DNA of 55,682 bases from the NCBI GenBank assembly GCA_029688825.1, contig JARUKX010000022.1, positions 1 through 55,682 of the forward strand. The letters run 5' to 3'. A model generated the notes under the pieces. It saw only the letters and a program-made list of their open reading frames with translations, was not told the DNA's origin and did not search any database. A program made the translations under genes and the position numbers. Of this stretch, positions 35,438 to 44,326 are shown piece by piece. The DNA is from Haloarculaceae archaeon H-GB1-1 (GTDB lineage: Archaea; Halobacteriota; Halobacteria; Halobacteriales; Haloarculaceae). Every line of letters begins with the position of its first letter. The stretch's first letter is position 1.

Positions 35438-36271
35438 ATGCCGTCACGTTCGCACGCCATCGCTGTCGACGACTGGTCGCCTCGAGCGACACTCCTCGGG
35501 TACATCGCCCTGACGTACGCCATCTCGTGGTCACTCTGGGGTGTGTGGGCGATCAGCGAGACCGGGTCGACACTCACAGGAACACTCCTGTTCGTGCTCG
35601 GCGGGCTCGGACCGTTCGCCGCGAGTGCCGTCCTCGTTCGGGCATCGGGTCGATACGTGAGGGCGTGGCTTCGGGAAATCTTCGAGGCTCGAATCGCGCT
35701 GCGGTACTACGCGCTCGCCCTTGCGCTTCCGGTTGCCCTGTTGCTCGGTGCCGCTGTGATCCACGTAGTCTTCTTCGATGGCGTCGTGACACCGGACCTG
35801 CTTCCGGGCGTCATCGAGTATCCGCTCTTCCTCGGGTTCGTCGTCCTGTTCGGCGGCGGGCTCGAGGAACCTGGCTGGCGCGGATACCTCCTACCAGCAC
35901 TCCAGGAGGTCTACAGTCCTCTCACGGCTGGACTCCTCGTTGGCATCGTCTGGGCCGGGTGGCACCTTCCGCTAGTATTCATTCCAGGTACCATCCAGAA
36001 CACGCTCCCGCTTGGTCTCTACCTGCTCCAGCTCGTCGAACTCTCGATTCTATTGACGTGGCTCACGAACCGGGTCGACGGACGCATCCTACCAGCGATT
36101 CTCTTGCACGCGGGCGCCAACGCACTCCTGAATTACTATCCGGTCGGTGGTGCCGCGGGCGCGACGACACCCCTCGGGCTCGGACTTCTCGTCACGACGC
36201 TCACCGTCGCCGTCGTCGCCCTTGTCATCAGTGCTGGGCCGTCGCTTGGCGTTGCCCGTCCGGCTCGTTAA
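35438..36271 (+). CDS. CPBP-family intramembrane metalloprotease
   Basis: This 277-residue membrane protein has the complete CPBP active-site set: GLEEPGWRGYLLPAL (EExxxR), WAGWHLPLVFIP (with His) and HAGANALLNY (HxxxN). Seven to eight helices are predicted. The start MPSRSHAIAVDDWSPRATLL places the first helix near residue 23. It follows the DUF2071 gene by four bases and is similar in layout to the CPBP protein at 29789, so it is probably a paralogue. Confidence 0.87.
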   Translation: MPSRSHAIAVDDWSPRATLLGYIALTYAISWSLWGVWAISETGSTLTGTLLFVLGGLGPFAASAVLVRASGRYVRAWLREIFEARIALRYYALALALPVALLLGAAVIHVVFFDGVVTPDLLPGVIEYPLFLGFVVLFGGGLEEPGWRGYLLPALQEVYSPLTAGLLVGIVWAGWHLPLVFIPGTIQNTLPLGLYLLQLVELSILLTWLTNRVDGRILPAILLHAGANALLNYYPVGGAAGATTPLGLGLLVTTLTVAVVALVISAGPSLGVARPAR

Positions 36272-36304
36272 TGTATTTGTCAGCGGCGCACGACGACTTT
36301 CCGT

Positions 36305-36961
36305 ATGGCGGCGTCGAACGCGACCGGGCTGGTCGGTCTGGTGTCGAAGCGAATCGGGCGGTACGTCAACCACGACGACGTCCTCGTCAGGTTCGTCTCC
36401 CTGTGGGTCGTCGTCGCGAGCGTGTTCACGGCGGCGTGGGTCCTCAGCTACCTCTTTCTCCCTCAGGGGCTGTTACGCGGCGGGAACCCGGGCGCAGCCA
36501 CTGGATACGCAGGGAGTATCACGCGAGAATTCCTGTGGCTGTTCGGGTGGAACGTCGGGGTCTCCCTGATCGCCGTCGGCGCGAACACGCTCCGGTCGGT
36601 GAACACACCGATGGGATACGTCATCGAGGTCGTCCAAGCGCCCTGGTACGGGGCAGTCTGGGGAACCGGGTCCCTCGCAATCGGGACGGGAGAGCGCATC
36701 GTGCCGTCGTTGACCGTACTCTTTGAACGCAGCGGCCCGATGGAGATCACGGCGCTCGTCGCGGTCGTGGTCGCGACGCGGGGCGTAATGCTGTGGCATC
36801 AGGAATCCGGCCCCCGGTGGAAAGAGGAGTTCGTCCGCGTACGGTCGCCCAGCGACTGGTCGCTGACGCGCCGTGAGTGGGCGCTCCTGGTCGGCGGGTA
36901 TCTGTTGCTGGCCGTCGCCTGCTACCGTGAAGCTGTCGCGATAGCACAGGTCGCCGGATGA
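36305..36961 (+). CDS. Hypothetical membrane protein, 218 aa
   Basis: ATG-started ORF with about five membrane segments, for example FVSLWVVVASVFTAAWVLSY at about residues 31-50 and FLWLFGWNVGVSLIAVGANT at 76-95. A glycine-rich region (WYGAVWGTGSLAIGTGERIV) follows, and two C-terminal segments complete it. The topology and Gly-rich helices resemble SpoIIM-like proteins, but the similarity is too weak to assert. It lies 33 bases after the CPBP gene on the same strand. Confidence 0.65.
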   Translation: MAASNATGLVGLVSKRIGRYVNHDDVLVRFVSLWVVVASVFTAAWVLSYLFLPQGLLRGGNPGAATGYAGSITREFLWLFGWNVGVSLIAVGANTLRSVNTPMGYVIEVVQAPWYGAVWGTGSLAIGTGERIVPSLTVLFERSGPMEITALVAVVVATRGVMLWHQESGPRWKEEFVRVRSPSDWSLTRREWALLVGGYLLLAVACYREAVAIAQVAG

Positions 36962-37104
36962 CGAGGGCGGAATCGCGTGCCTCTGTGCGGAAAGTGGCTG
37001 TGACGATCTGTCGTCGAGGCACGGAGAAATTCCCTTTGAGAGACGGTCAACCGCGGCCAGGGTTCGACGTCCTCACTTTTGAGTCGAGAGCCCAATCGGA
37101 TCAC

Positions 37105-37611
37105 ATGGCATCACTCGTGGCTCGTTTTCGCCGGTTTCCACGCGATCGCCCGATCCTCGCACTCGCACTCGCCATCCTGACCGTCGAAATCGCCGGAGCT
37201 TCCGGGGCCATCTTCACGGCGCAAGGACTCAATACGTGGTACGACACCCTTCAGCGGCCGATGCTAGCTCCACCGAACTGGGTATTCGGTCCCGTTTGGA
37301 CGGCCCTGTTTGCACTCATCGGAGTCGCGCTATGGCTCGTCTGGCGACGACTCGATTCGTCACCTCGCGAAGCCCGGGTCGGGTTCGGCGTATTCGTGGT
37401 ACACTTCGCCTTCAATGTGGGATGGTCGGTAGTCTTCTTCGGCATGCAGGAGATCGGATGGGGGCTGGCCGTGATCGGACTCCTCTGGCTGCTCATCGTC
37501 GCAACGATGTGGGCCTTCGACCGCGTTGATCGACGGGCGGCTCTCCTCCTCGTCCCGTATCTCCTGTGGGTCTCCTTCGCCGCCTATCTCAACTACCGCT
37601 TCTGGGTTTGA
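37105..37611 (+). CDS. TspO/MBR family membrane protein
   Basis: The ATG at 37105 gives 168 residues. An upstream in-frame ATG at 36958 would overlap the preceding gene and adds non-membrane sequence. Five helices are present with the TspO hallmarks WYDTLQRPMLAPPNWVFGPV (WxxxxxPxxxPPxWVF) and FNVGWSVVFFGMQEIGWGLA (NxxWSxxFF). The family binds porphyrins and cholesterol-like ligands and has been linked to stress and tetrapyrrole handling. A flavodoxin resembling HemG lies about 6 kb upstream in the same run. Confidence 0.9.
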   Translation: MASLVARFRRFPRDRPILALALAILTVEIAGASGAIFTAQGLNTWYDTLQRPMLAPPNWVFGPVWTALFALIGVALWLVWRRLDSSPREARVGFGVFVVHFAFNVGWSVVFFGMQEIGWGLAVIGLLWLLIVATMWAFDRVDRRAALLLVPYLLWVSFAAYLNYRFWV

Positions 37612-37719
37612 ATTAGGTCGCGACTCCGGATCACTCTCGTACGCCACTGTCGAACGGATATTGTCACCTACGAATACCGTTACAGCCCGAATTGCACGGT
37701 TCGCGGATATCTCATCTGA

Positions 37720-37790
37720 CCCAGCCCTGCGCGCCCTGTAGTTATCACGACTCCCGATACCTATCATCAGTTGAGGGTTTCAATAAGGCC
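37720..37790 (-). repeat. Dispersed repeat, full-length copy R4
   Basis: On the minus strand this reads GGCCTTATTGAAACCCTCAA, then CTGATGATAGG, then ATAACTACAGGGCGCGCAGG. It aligns in order with the copy at 18578-18648 and ends two bases from the stop of the ABC permease gene. Confidence 0.5.
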
Positions 37791-37792
37791 AG

Positions 37793-38632
37793 TTAGCTCA
37801 GATCGGCCCGGCGAAACCTGAGATACCCGACGAGGAGCGGGACGACTGCCCAGGCGAGCAGGATAAGAAGAAATACCGCTGGATCGAGGTAGCTAGGTGC
37901 CGGGCCGCCGATCCGCGCTTCCACAGCAGTTCCGCCACCGAGCAACAGCCGCTGGACGAGCGCGTTGTACGCCCCCGTCGGACTGAAACCCTGTAAGAGC
38001 AGGAACCAGGCGGGCACGACTCCACCGGGCATCTCGCCAGTGATCAGCAGGTGAACCGCATTGGGAGCCAGATCCCAGAGGAGCGTCAGCCCGAGGTATG
38101 CTGTGATTGCCAGGGTCATCGCCCGGGCACGTGTCGCCGTGACGGCCGAAATCCCGATGGCGATGCCGACGAACGAAACGCCGAGAAGGACAGTCAAGCC
38201 CGTCGTCCCGATGAAGGCACCCACCGGTAATCCGCCGTAGAGAACCGCTGTAACCACACCTGAGACTACGAACCCCAGTGCGAGACCGATAGCGACCACA
38301 CCGCTCCGGCCGAGAAACTTCCCGAGGAGCACTTCGCCCCGCGATGGCGGGAGTCCAAGTATCACCTTCAGACTTCCCGACTCCCGTTCGCCGGCGATCG
38401 CGAGATAGGCGGCGATCAGCGCCATGATCGGGACGAGGAGTCCGGCGAACTGCGATGCACCGCCAATCGCCATCTCGGCACCGCCTTCGACATCCGGGAT
38501 AAGTAGTGAGATACCCGCGGACAGCGACGTCATCACGGCGATGATGACGACGATGCCCCAGATCATTCGCGACCGGAGGGCGTCGGCGAATTCCTTACGA
38601 GCGATCGTCAGCCAGATCGTGGCAAGCATCAT
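37793..38632 (-). CDS. ABC-2-type transporter permease
   Basis: This 279-residue protein has the usual ABC-2 start (LATIWLTIARKEFADALRSR), six membrane segments, a cytosolic motif ERESGSLKVILGLPPSRGEV between helices 2 and 3, and the C-terminal signature GYLRFRRADLS. It pairs with the ATPase gene directly upstream in a four-base overlap (ATGA). The pair should form a multiple-turnover exporter of a lipid, drug or cofactor. The substrate is not known. Confidence 0.9.
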   Translation of the reverse strand: MMLATIWLTIARKEFADALRSRMIWGIVVIIAVMTSLSAGISLLIPDVEGGAEMAIGGASQFAGLLVPIMALIAAYLAIAGERESGSLKVILGLPPSRGEVLLGKFLGRSGVVAIGLALGFVVSGVVTAVLYGGLPVGAFIGTTGLTVLLGVSFVGIAIGISAVTATRARAMTLAITAYLGLTLLWDLAPNAVHLLITGEMPGGVVPAWFLLLQGFSPTGAYNALVQRLLLGGGTAVEARIGGPAPSYLDPAVFLLILLAWAVVPLLVGYLRFRRADLS

Positions 38633-39624
38633 CGTTCCACCTCCGAAGTATCGACCCTCGGGGGTGCATCGCCAGTGTAGGCGCTGAACAGATCTTCCAA
38701 CGACGACTCCTCGATCGTCACGTCGAGAATTGCAGCGCCATCATCGCGTATGCGGTCGATCACGTCGACTTTGGCTGTGGCCTCGTCGACGCTTACGCGG
38801 ATCGTTCGGCCATCGACTGCGACGTCGGAGACACCGGCTAGCTCCCCGAGAGTCAGTGAGTCTGGGATGGCATCGACTGAGAGCATTACCGTCGATCCGG
38901 TTCCGAGTGTGTCGCGAAGCCCGTCTATGGAATCGATAGCGACGAGTCGGCCACGATTGAGTATCGCGACGCGATCACAGACCGCTTCGACCTGACTGAG
39001 AATATGGCTAGAGAAGAAGACGGTCTTCCCTCGGTCAGAGTGGTCTCGAGCAATCTCACGGACGAGACGAACACCGTTGGGATCCAGCCCCGAAGACGGC
39101 TCGTCGAGAATCAACAGTTCGGGATCGCCGACGAGGGCGATCGCGAGGGCCAATCGCTGCATCATCCCTTTCGAATAGCCACCGACGACTCGGTCGGCAG
39201 CTGCAGCATCGAGGCCGACTCGATCAAGGAGGTCGTCGACAGTGTCGTCGGATTGCTTCAACGCGATTGCGTACTCCAGGTGTTTACGACCGGTGAGGCG
39301 GTCGTAGAGTCCGTATCCATCCGGAAGAATGCCGACTCGCTCGTGAATTTCTCGCGTCTCATTCTGGGCGTCGTATCCGAGGACAGTTGCGCTCCCTGCC
39401 GACGGGCGGACGTAGTCCATGATCACGTCGATCGTCGTCGATTTGCCGGCGCCGTTCGGCCCGAGGAAACCGAATATCTCGCCTTCGTAGACTGTTAGAT
39501 CGAGATCGTCAACAGCGAGAACGTCCTTCCCATATCGTTTTGTTAGTCCTGTGGTCTGGATGGCAATCGCCCCGTTATTGGCCGAATCTCTCGAATCGGA
39601 TATCGAACGAGAAGGAGTTTCCAT
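38629..39624 (-). CDS. ABC transporter ATP-binding protein
   Basis: This 331-residue protein has an intact nucleotide-binding domain. Walker A is GFLGPNGAGKSTTIDVI, the signature GGYSKGMMQRLALA, and Walker B LLILDEPSSGLDP with the catalytic Glu. The switch His is in FFSSHILSQVEAVCDRV. A roughly 90-residue C-terminal extension (SVDAIPDSLTLGELAGVSDV onward) is typical of ABC-2 exporters of the DrrA type. It overlaps the permease gene start by four bases, so the two are translated together. Confidence 0.93.
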   Translation of the reverse strand: METPSRSISDSRDSANNGAIAIQTTGLTKRYGKDVLAVDDLDLTVYEGEIFGFLGPNGAGKSTTIDVIMDYVRPSAGSATVLGYDAQNETREIHERVGILPDGYGLYDRLTGRKHLEYAIALKQSDDTVDDLLDRVGLDAAAADRVVGGYSKGMMQRLALAIALVGDPELLILDEPSSGLDPNGVRLVREIARDHSDRGKTVFFSSHILSQVEAVCDRVAILNRGRLVAIDSIDGLRDTLGTGSTVMLSVDAIPDSLTLGELAGVSDVAVDGRTIRVSVDEATAKVDVIDRIRDDGAAILDVTIEESSLEDLFSAYTGDAPPRVDTSEVER

Positions 39625-39727
39625 ATTGCCCGTACGTAAACACTCCTCAAAATTCCATGGCTTAGTTATTCACAACGTGATGCAGACAGAGAATACGTTC
39701 ATCTAGCGGGGGCTCTTACCTCTGCAT

Positions 39728-40111
39728 ATGCTCCGCAAAGTCCTGACGCCGATAACAATCGTCGAAGCCCTGTGGCCGGAGACACTGATTGATGCCGCCG
39801 AGGAAATCGCGCTGGATAATCCAGACGAGTGTGAATTGAAGTCATGGGTGGTTCCCGGTGCACGACTCGAAGGGCTTGTCTTCCTCGTACTGATGTGGCG
39901 AAGTAATACCTCGTATTCACGATTCAAGAAATTCCTCGGCGTTATCGGAATTCTCGCGCTGCTGTACCCACGTGCATACGTTGACTACGCAGCCGAGATT
40001 GCGTACACTGACGCCACCACCTGTGAATGGAAATCGTGGGTATACCCCGGAACTCGCCTCATCGGGTTACTGTATGTGAGTATCGCCCTGGATGAACTCA
40101 GAAAGCGTTGA
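39728..40111 (+). CDS. Small membrane protein made of two internal repeats, 127 aa
   Basis: The chain is two tandem units of about 48 residues: PETLIDAAEEIALDNPDECE followed by LKSWVVPGARLEGLVFLVL, and PRAYVDYAAEIAYTDATTCE followed by WKSWVYPGTRLIGLLYVSI. Each has one cysteine before the K-S-W-V motif and ends in a hydrophobic helix. A basic loop (SNTSYSRFKKFLGVIG) joins them. The two cysteines are placed to form an interunit disulfide or a metal site. No family was recognised. It is divergent from the ABC exporter genes. Confidence 0.65.
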   Translation: MLRKVLTPITIVEALWPETLIDAAEEIALDNPDECELKSWVVPGARLEGLVFLVLMWRSNTSYSRFKKFLGVIGILALLYPRAYVDYAAEIAYTDATTCEWKSWVYPGTRLIGLLYVSIALDELRKR

Positions 40112-40186
40112 CTCTGTGTTGTTAGAATGGCTGAATATGATCAGCCCCCGCCAGCGGGTTTACGAGTAAGGTATGATCTGTAGTAT

Positions 40187-40891
40187 ATGACATCAACTAG
40201 TGAGTCGGGGACATCGGTGCACCTATTATCGCGGCATTGGGCCACCATCGCGCTCCTCTGGACGGGACTCGCGCTCGCTGCACTGGTGATTACTCCGCTA
40301 ATGCTACGGACGACGACGCCGATCTTCCAGATGTTCTGGTTGATCGTCCCGTTGATCAGTCTCGTTCGGCATCGTGACACCGACCGGGTTGGATTCCGAA
40401 TTCCTGACCGTGGGCAAGGACTTCAAGCAACAATTGCTGCGGGTATCGCGTATGCAATCCTGCTCATCCTTGTTGAACCGTGGAGCGGTGTCTATGACCG
40501 TTTGCTTGCCCTCGCGTTAGAAGGGCCAGATCCAACGTTCGCGTGGTTGGTTCGGCTTGATGGTGTGGGTGGATGGGTGGGTCTGGCTCTGTTCAGCGGC
40601 TTCGTGACACTGTATAGCGAAGAACTGTTCTTTCGTGGCTGGTTGATACAGGCGTTGAACCGACGGACGAAACCGAGAGTAGCAGTCGCTGGTCAGGCAG
40701 TTGTATTCACTATCTTCCAATCCATTCCCATCTTCTTTTTCGCACCGCTTCAGGCTGCGCTGTATCTCCTTGTATACGCCTTCGGGCTTGGCGTAATCCT
40801 CGGTGTAGCTGCCCAACGAACACAGAGTATCTGGCCCGGGCTAGCCGTCGTGACTGTCGCAAACCTCGTACTCACTGCAATACTCATCTGA
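40187..40891 (+). CDS. CPBP-like membrane protein, partly degenerate motifs
   Basis: This 234-residue membrane protein has motif 1 intact (LYSEELFFRGWLIQAL, the EExxxR box). Motif 2 reads FTIFQSIPIFFF, with Gln where the family His would stand, and motif 3 reads VVTVANLVLT with no His. It therefore looks like a CPBP homologue that may have lost metal binding. About seven helices are present. The two other CPBP proteins in the window retain their histidines. Confidence 0.7.
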   Translation: MTSTSESGTSVHLLSRHWATIALLWTGLALAALVITPLMLRTTTPIFQMFWLIVPLISLVRHRDTDRVGFRIPDRGQGLQATIAAGIAYAILLILVEPWSGVYDRLLALALEGPDPTFAWLVRLDGVGGWVGLALFSGFVTLYSEELFFRGWLIQALNRRTKPRVAVAGQAVVFTIFQSIPIFFFAPLQAALYLLVYAFGLGVILGVAAQRTQSIWPGLAVVTVANLVLTAILI

Positions 40892-41017
40892 GAAGATGGC
40901 TTGCAAGGTACCAATCCTTCGGAGATCAGCGGTCCGGATACCCAGAAATGAGTGTCAATTCTCGCCGTCTGGAAGATGTCGTCGCACTTCAAGAAGTCTG
41001 CAGCCATATATTCACAC

Positions 41018-41581
41018 ATGAGTACATCTGTCGCAAGTGAGTCTCATCGAATGTCCGAAACTGACTGCCAGTTCCCGGCGTACGGACCTATAGAGGCAGC
41101 TCTTGGCTACGTACTGTTTTACGTCTTTATCGACCGTGTGACGCTAGCCGTCGTCACAGTGTTCAGCGACACGGTTCTCGATCTGTCACCCTCGTTCGTC
41201 CGATTCGGGCTCGCGACCGCGCTATGGTTCATGCTCGTAGTCATCGTCATTGACCAGACGCGGCGCCAGCTCGCCACGCTCGGTATCGTTACGTACGACG
41301 ATTTCCAGCTATGTCTGTGGTCGCGCGTCACCCCGTCGTCGATGAGAACAGTTGGGTACCTTGTGGCGCTTGTCGCCGGCACCGCCATCGCCGTGATAAC
41401 GTTCGACCGTGCGGTTGAGGCCCTTCTGACGTTGATTCCCGTTGTCGCCACTGTCGACATCGTCGCGTTCGACCTCGTCGAGTTGTTCGTAATGGCCGTG
41501 TTCTTCGTCGCCTACAGTGTAGCGGCTCACTCCCTCGACAGGCTGGTGATCGGCGGGATTAGAGTACTGGCCTCCGGGTGA
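41018..41581 (+). CDS. Hypothetical membrane protein, 187 aa
   Basis: The ATG at 41018 (MSTSVASESHRMSETDCQFP) is chosen because upstream in-frame codons to 40952 appear non-coding. Four to five membrane segments are present, for example ALGYVLFYVFIDRVTLAVVT, then LATALWFMLVVIVIDQTRRQ, then a pair near residues 112-130 and 145-170. The loop RQLATLGIVTYDDFQLCLWS between helices 2 and 3 has two conserved-looking aromatic residues. No family was recognised. A pseudogene is not suspected. Confidence 0.6.
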   Translation: MSTSVASESHRMSETDCQFPAYGPIEAALGYVLFYVFIDRVTLAVVTVFSDTVLDLSPSFVRFGLATALWFMLVVIVIDQTRRQLATLGIVTYDDFQLCLWSRVTPSSMRTVGYLVALVAGTAIAVITFDRAVEALLTLIPVVATVDIVAFDLVELFVMAVFFVAYSVAAHSLDRLVIGGIRVLASG

Positions 41582-41765
41582 GTGGGTGATTGACCCGTAT
41601 CCTCGCTGGCACTCTCAATCGTCACTGACCAATAGCGAGATACTGAGCGCAGTCGGTAGTCGTTCGTATGGTGACCTGCCCGCTCCGATCGAGGCCGTAG
41701 CCGCGCTACGTGAACGCATGGATCACTACTGGTTTATCATCTCTGCCACCGTCTTAGCGGTAGAT

Positions 41766-42122
41766 ATGTCCTCAGAAGCCGTTTTGACAGATGTAGAGCA
41801 GTCACTCGTCGCCACCGTCACGACTGAGACGGTCCCTGGCCACGAGATCGTGGAGGTACTTGGTATCGCCCGGGGTAACACCGTCCGAGCACGGAATGTG
41901 GGACGTGACATCACTCAGGGGCTCCGAAATCTCGCTGGCGGCGAACTCACGGCCTACTCGACTTTGCTCGCCGATGCCCGGGATCAGGCGATCGAGCGGA
42001 TGGAAGCGGATGCACTCGAGATGGGGGCTGACGCCGTCGTGAACGTCCGGATGGAAACGTCCGAGGTTACCCAGGGTGCGTCGGAAGTGATCGCCTACGG
42101 TACGGCTGTCAAACTCGCCTGA
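41766..42122 (+). CDS. YbjQ family (DUF74) protein
   Basis: The ATG at 41766 gives 118 residues, the usual YbjQ length. The family pattern is clear: TVPGHEIVEVLGIARGNTVR, then NLAGGELTAYSTLLADARDQ, then DALEMGADAVVNVRMETSEV. It is a small pentameric soluble beta-rich protein sometimes called a heavy-metal-binding domain, but its true ligand is uncertain. Upstream in-frame sequence back to 41586 is not conserved in the family and was left out. Confidence 0.85.
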   Translation: MSSEAVLTDVEQSLVATVTTETVPGHEIVEVLGIARGNTVRARNVGRDITQGLRNLAGGELTAYSTLLADARDQAIERMEADALEMGADAVVNVRMETSEVTQGASEVIAYGTAVKLA

Positions 42123-42284
42123 GGGGGCACCTGTCGTGATCGGCGACGAGAAGCCGGCGTTTGAGCTCACGACCGATTTTGTGCCACTCCACTATCTTTC
42201 ATCGGCAGGGGATCAACACTAACGAGTTGTTCTTCACGAGCATCGATATACGATCCGCTCAGATCGCTACCAACAGGTCGATAG

Positions 42285-43208
42285 TTATGCTCGACCGACC
42301 CGGTCGGTGTCACACGCCGAAAGGACACGGAGGACATGCTCGCGAAGCCGATCGGTCGCAAGCGACCCGGTGACGTGGCCTTTATCCAGTACGGAAAGCG
42401 ACATCCCCGCATAGGCCGAGTGCTGCCGGTCGTACTCGATGATGCGGTCGTACCGAGCGAGAAGCGGGGCACAGTTGGCCATCTCGACAGCCCTGAACTC
42501 CTCCTCGAAGTCAAGCACCTCACGGAGGTGATCCGACCGTCTCTGGGCTGGTCCGGCTGTCATCTTCCGATAGACGGACGAGACGAACATCTCGCCCAGC
42601 GCGGCTCCGGCGAAGATCGGGACGTATTGGTCGACGGTGTCGAAGCAGGCCCGGTGGAGGTTGACAGCCCAGCCACCGAGGCTGATACCCGATGCGAGGA
42701 CCGGGTGACTGGTTCGATCGTTCGCCTGCGTCGCGAGCGCGTCAATGAGGCCAACCGAGGCGGCGAGCATCCCGACGAAGTTCTCGAGGTCACCCATCGC
42801 CCGGGCGTAATCCATGTTCGACCCGTCGTGGAACGGTGCTCTGACCGCCACGAGGTTGGCTGGAACCGCTTGGTCGGTTGCGGCGAACAACCGCCGAAAC
42901 GAATTCGAACTGAACCGCCCGAAGTCGAACGGTCGCTCGCCACTCCCGTGGTGATAGATGAGCGTCGGATAGTCCGGGCCACGCCACTGCCAGGGCATGT
43001 ATGCCGCCTCGAATGCCCCGATCAGTGTATCGACAGTTACAGTCCGCTCACCGGCACTTCTGAGATCGTCGACACTGGCCTTCGATTGACTCGCCACCTC
43101 GATGAGCGGTCGTGAGTCGAGCGACCGGGCGAAGAACTTCGCATCACGAAGCAGGAGTGCACTGACCTGGATAGTCCCCACATCGATGAGTTTGTGGATG
43201 TTTGTCAT
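42285..43208 (-). CDS. Alpha/beta hydrolase-fold protein, 307 aa
   Basis: The nucleophile elbow ASGISLGGWAVNLHR (GxSxGG) near residue 178 and an upstream oxyanion-like segment PTLIYHHGSGERPFDFG near 81-97 indicate an alpha/beta hydrolase. A C-terminal histidine in LSVLDKGHVTGSLATDR is a good catalytic His candidate. The N-terminal 60 residues look helical and are outside the core. The substrate is unknown. It faces the YbjQ gene tail to tail. Confidence 0.75.
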   Translation of the reverse strand: MTNIHKLIDVGTIQVSALLLRDAKFFARSLDSRPLIEVASQSKASVDDLRSAGERTVTVDTLIGAFEAAYMPWQWRGPDYPTLIYHHGSGERPFDFGRFSSNSFRRLFAATDQAVPANLVAVRAPFHDGSNMDYARAMGDLENFVGMLAASVGLIDALATQANDRTSHPVLASGISLGGWAVNLHRACFDTVDQYVPIFAGAALGEMFVSSVYRKMTAGPAQRRSDHLREVLDFEEEFRAVEMANCAPLLARYDRIIEYDRQHSAYAGMSLSVLDKGHVTGSLATDRLREHVLRVLSACDTDRVGRA

Positions 43209-43580
43209 CTAACTTGTGAGTCCGGTTCGGACACTCTTAGTTCTCTACGTCGGTATAGGTCCCTCGCTGGCCACTAGCACCTCCCGGTAGAGAGCCGTCT
43301 TCGGGGTTCGGCTATCGATGAGCAGCGTAGGGGGGTCGGCTGACAGGCCCCTCGGTCGAACGGACAAGTCCCATGTGACGTGGAGAGCCCCGTATATCGC
43401 CGCCAGTCTCCTGCCAAGCATGAACGTCCAATCGCGCCAGCCGGACCGTTCCGAGGCGTGTGATCTGGCTCGTTTTAGATGATCAGCAGGTTCCTCGGTT
43501 CGGAGGGTTCCGTAGGGTCGAGAATCGGGAACTGGTTTATCGGGATTGCTATCGATAGTTTCAGCCGAGGAAAACGCAAG
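43209..43580. other. Gene-free interval, 372 bp
   Basis: No convincing CDS is visible on either strand in this gap between divergent genes. Near its right end, GGTTTATCGGG (about 43530) could be the TATA element for the SRPBCC gene starting at 43581. The start sites used here leave promoters for both flanking genes. Confidence 0.4.
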
Positions 43581-44243
43581 ATGACATTAAATCTTCAGGG
43601 GTCATCCGACGGTCGACGACAGAGCAGTCTACGGGGCCTGGTCGTCGCTGGACTCGTTTTCGTCTACGGGTACCTCGCAATCCGCTCCTGGCTCAACAAC
43701 TGGGGTGCCACCGACTCAGAAACGACACAGCCGTTGCCTGGCGATGACCTCGTCCCCGACCCGAACTACCAGGCAACGCGTGCAATCACGATCGACGCAC
43801 CGCCCGAAGAGGTCTGGCCGTGGATCGTACAACTGGGAGCCGGTAGAGGAGGGTTGTACAGCTACGACTGGCTCGACATCCTGTTCGGAATTCTGGACCG
43901 ACCGAGTGCGAACAAAATCCGTCCCGAGTACCAGACCCTTGAATCGGGCGATACGATCCCAACAGGAGACGAGGGCGAGGGGCTTCTCGTCAAAGCCGTC
44001 GAACCCGAACGAGCACTCGTCACCGTCCCGGAGAGCCTTCCGGAGGAAACGCTGACGTGGGTCTTCGTACTCGAACCCCTCACGGAGGAACGGACACGAC
44101 TCCTGACGCGGAATCGAGGATCCATCGACTGGTCTCTCCGGTGGCTGGTAACCCTCGCAATTATTGAACCGGCTGCGTTCCTGATGACCCGCAAGATGCT
44201 ACTCGGAATCAAGCAGCGAGCCGAGGCACATGCTGCTCTTTAG
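43581..44243 (+). CDS. SRPBCC (polyketide cyclase-like) protein with one TM anchor
   Basis: The ATG at 43581 (MTLNLQGSSDGRRQSSLRGL) gives 220 residues. One membrane segment (about 18-34) is followed by a START/SRPBCC-type domain. It shows ATRAITIDAPPEEVWPWIVQ, LGAGRGGLYSYDWLDILFG and, later, TWVFVLEPLTEERTRLLTRN. The domain forms a hydrophobic cavity for a lipid or aromatic ligand, with no fixed reaction implied. The last hydrophobic stretch near 195-210 may be a second anchor. Confidence 0.8.
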   Translation: MTLNLQGSSDGRRQSSLRGLVVAGLVFVYGYLAIRSWLNNWGATDSETTQPLPGDDLVPDPNYQATRAITIDAPPEEVWPWIVQLGAGRGGLYSYDWLDILFGILDRPSANKIRPEYQTLESGDTIPTGDEGEGLLVKAVEPERALVTVPESLPEETLTWVFVLEPLTEERTRLLTRNRGSIDWSLRWLVTLAIIEPAAFLMTRKMLLGIKQRAEAHAAL

Positions 44244-44326
44244 TGGTTCGCCATTCGTGGGGGTGCGGATTCGCGCTCCACCAACCCACCTGTTTCATAT
44301 TGGATAGATCTCTCAACGCCTGCAAG

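Noticed and set aside
35527-36726. A 399-codon plus-strand frame spanning the CPBP gene and the next gene
   Set aside because: It is very arginine-rich and overlaps two well-supported genes in another frame, so it is a GC-driven shadow.
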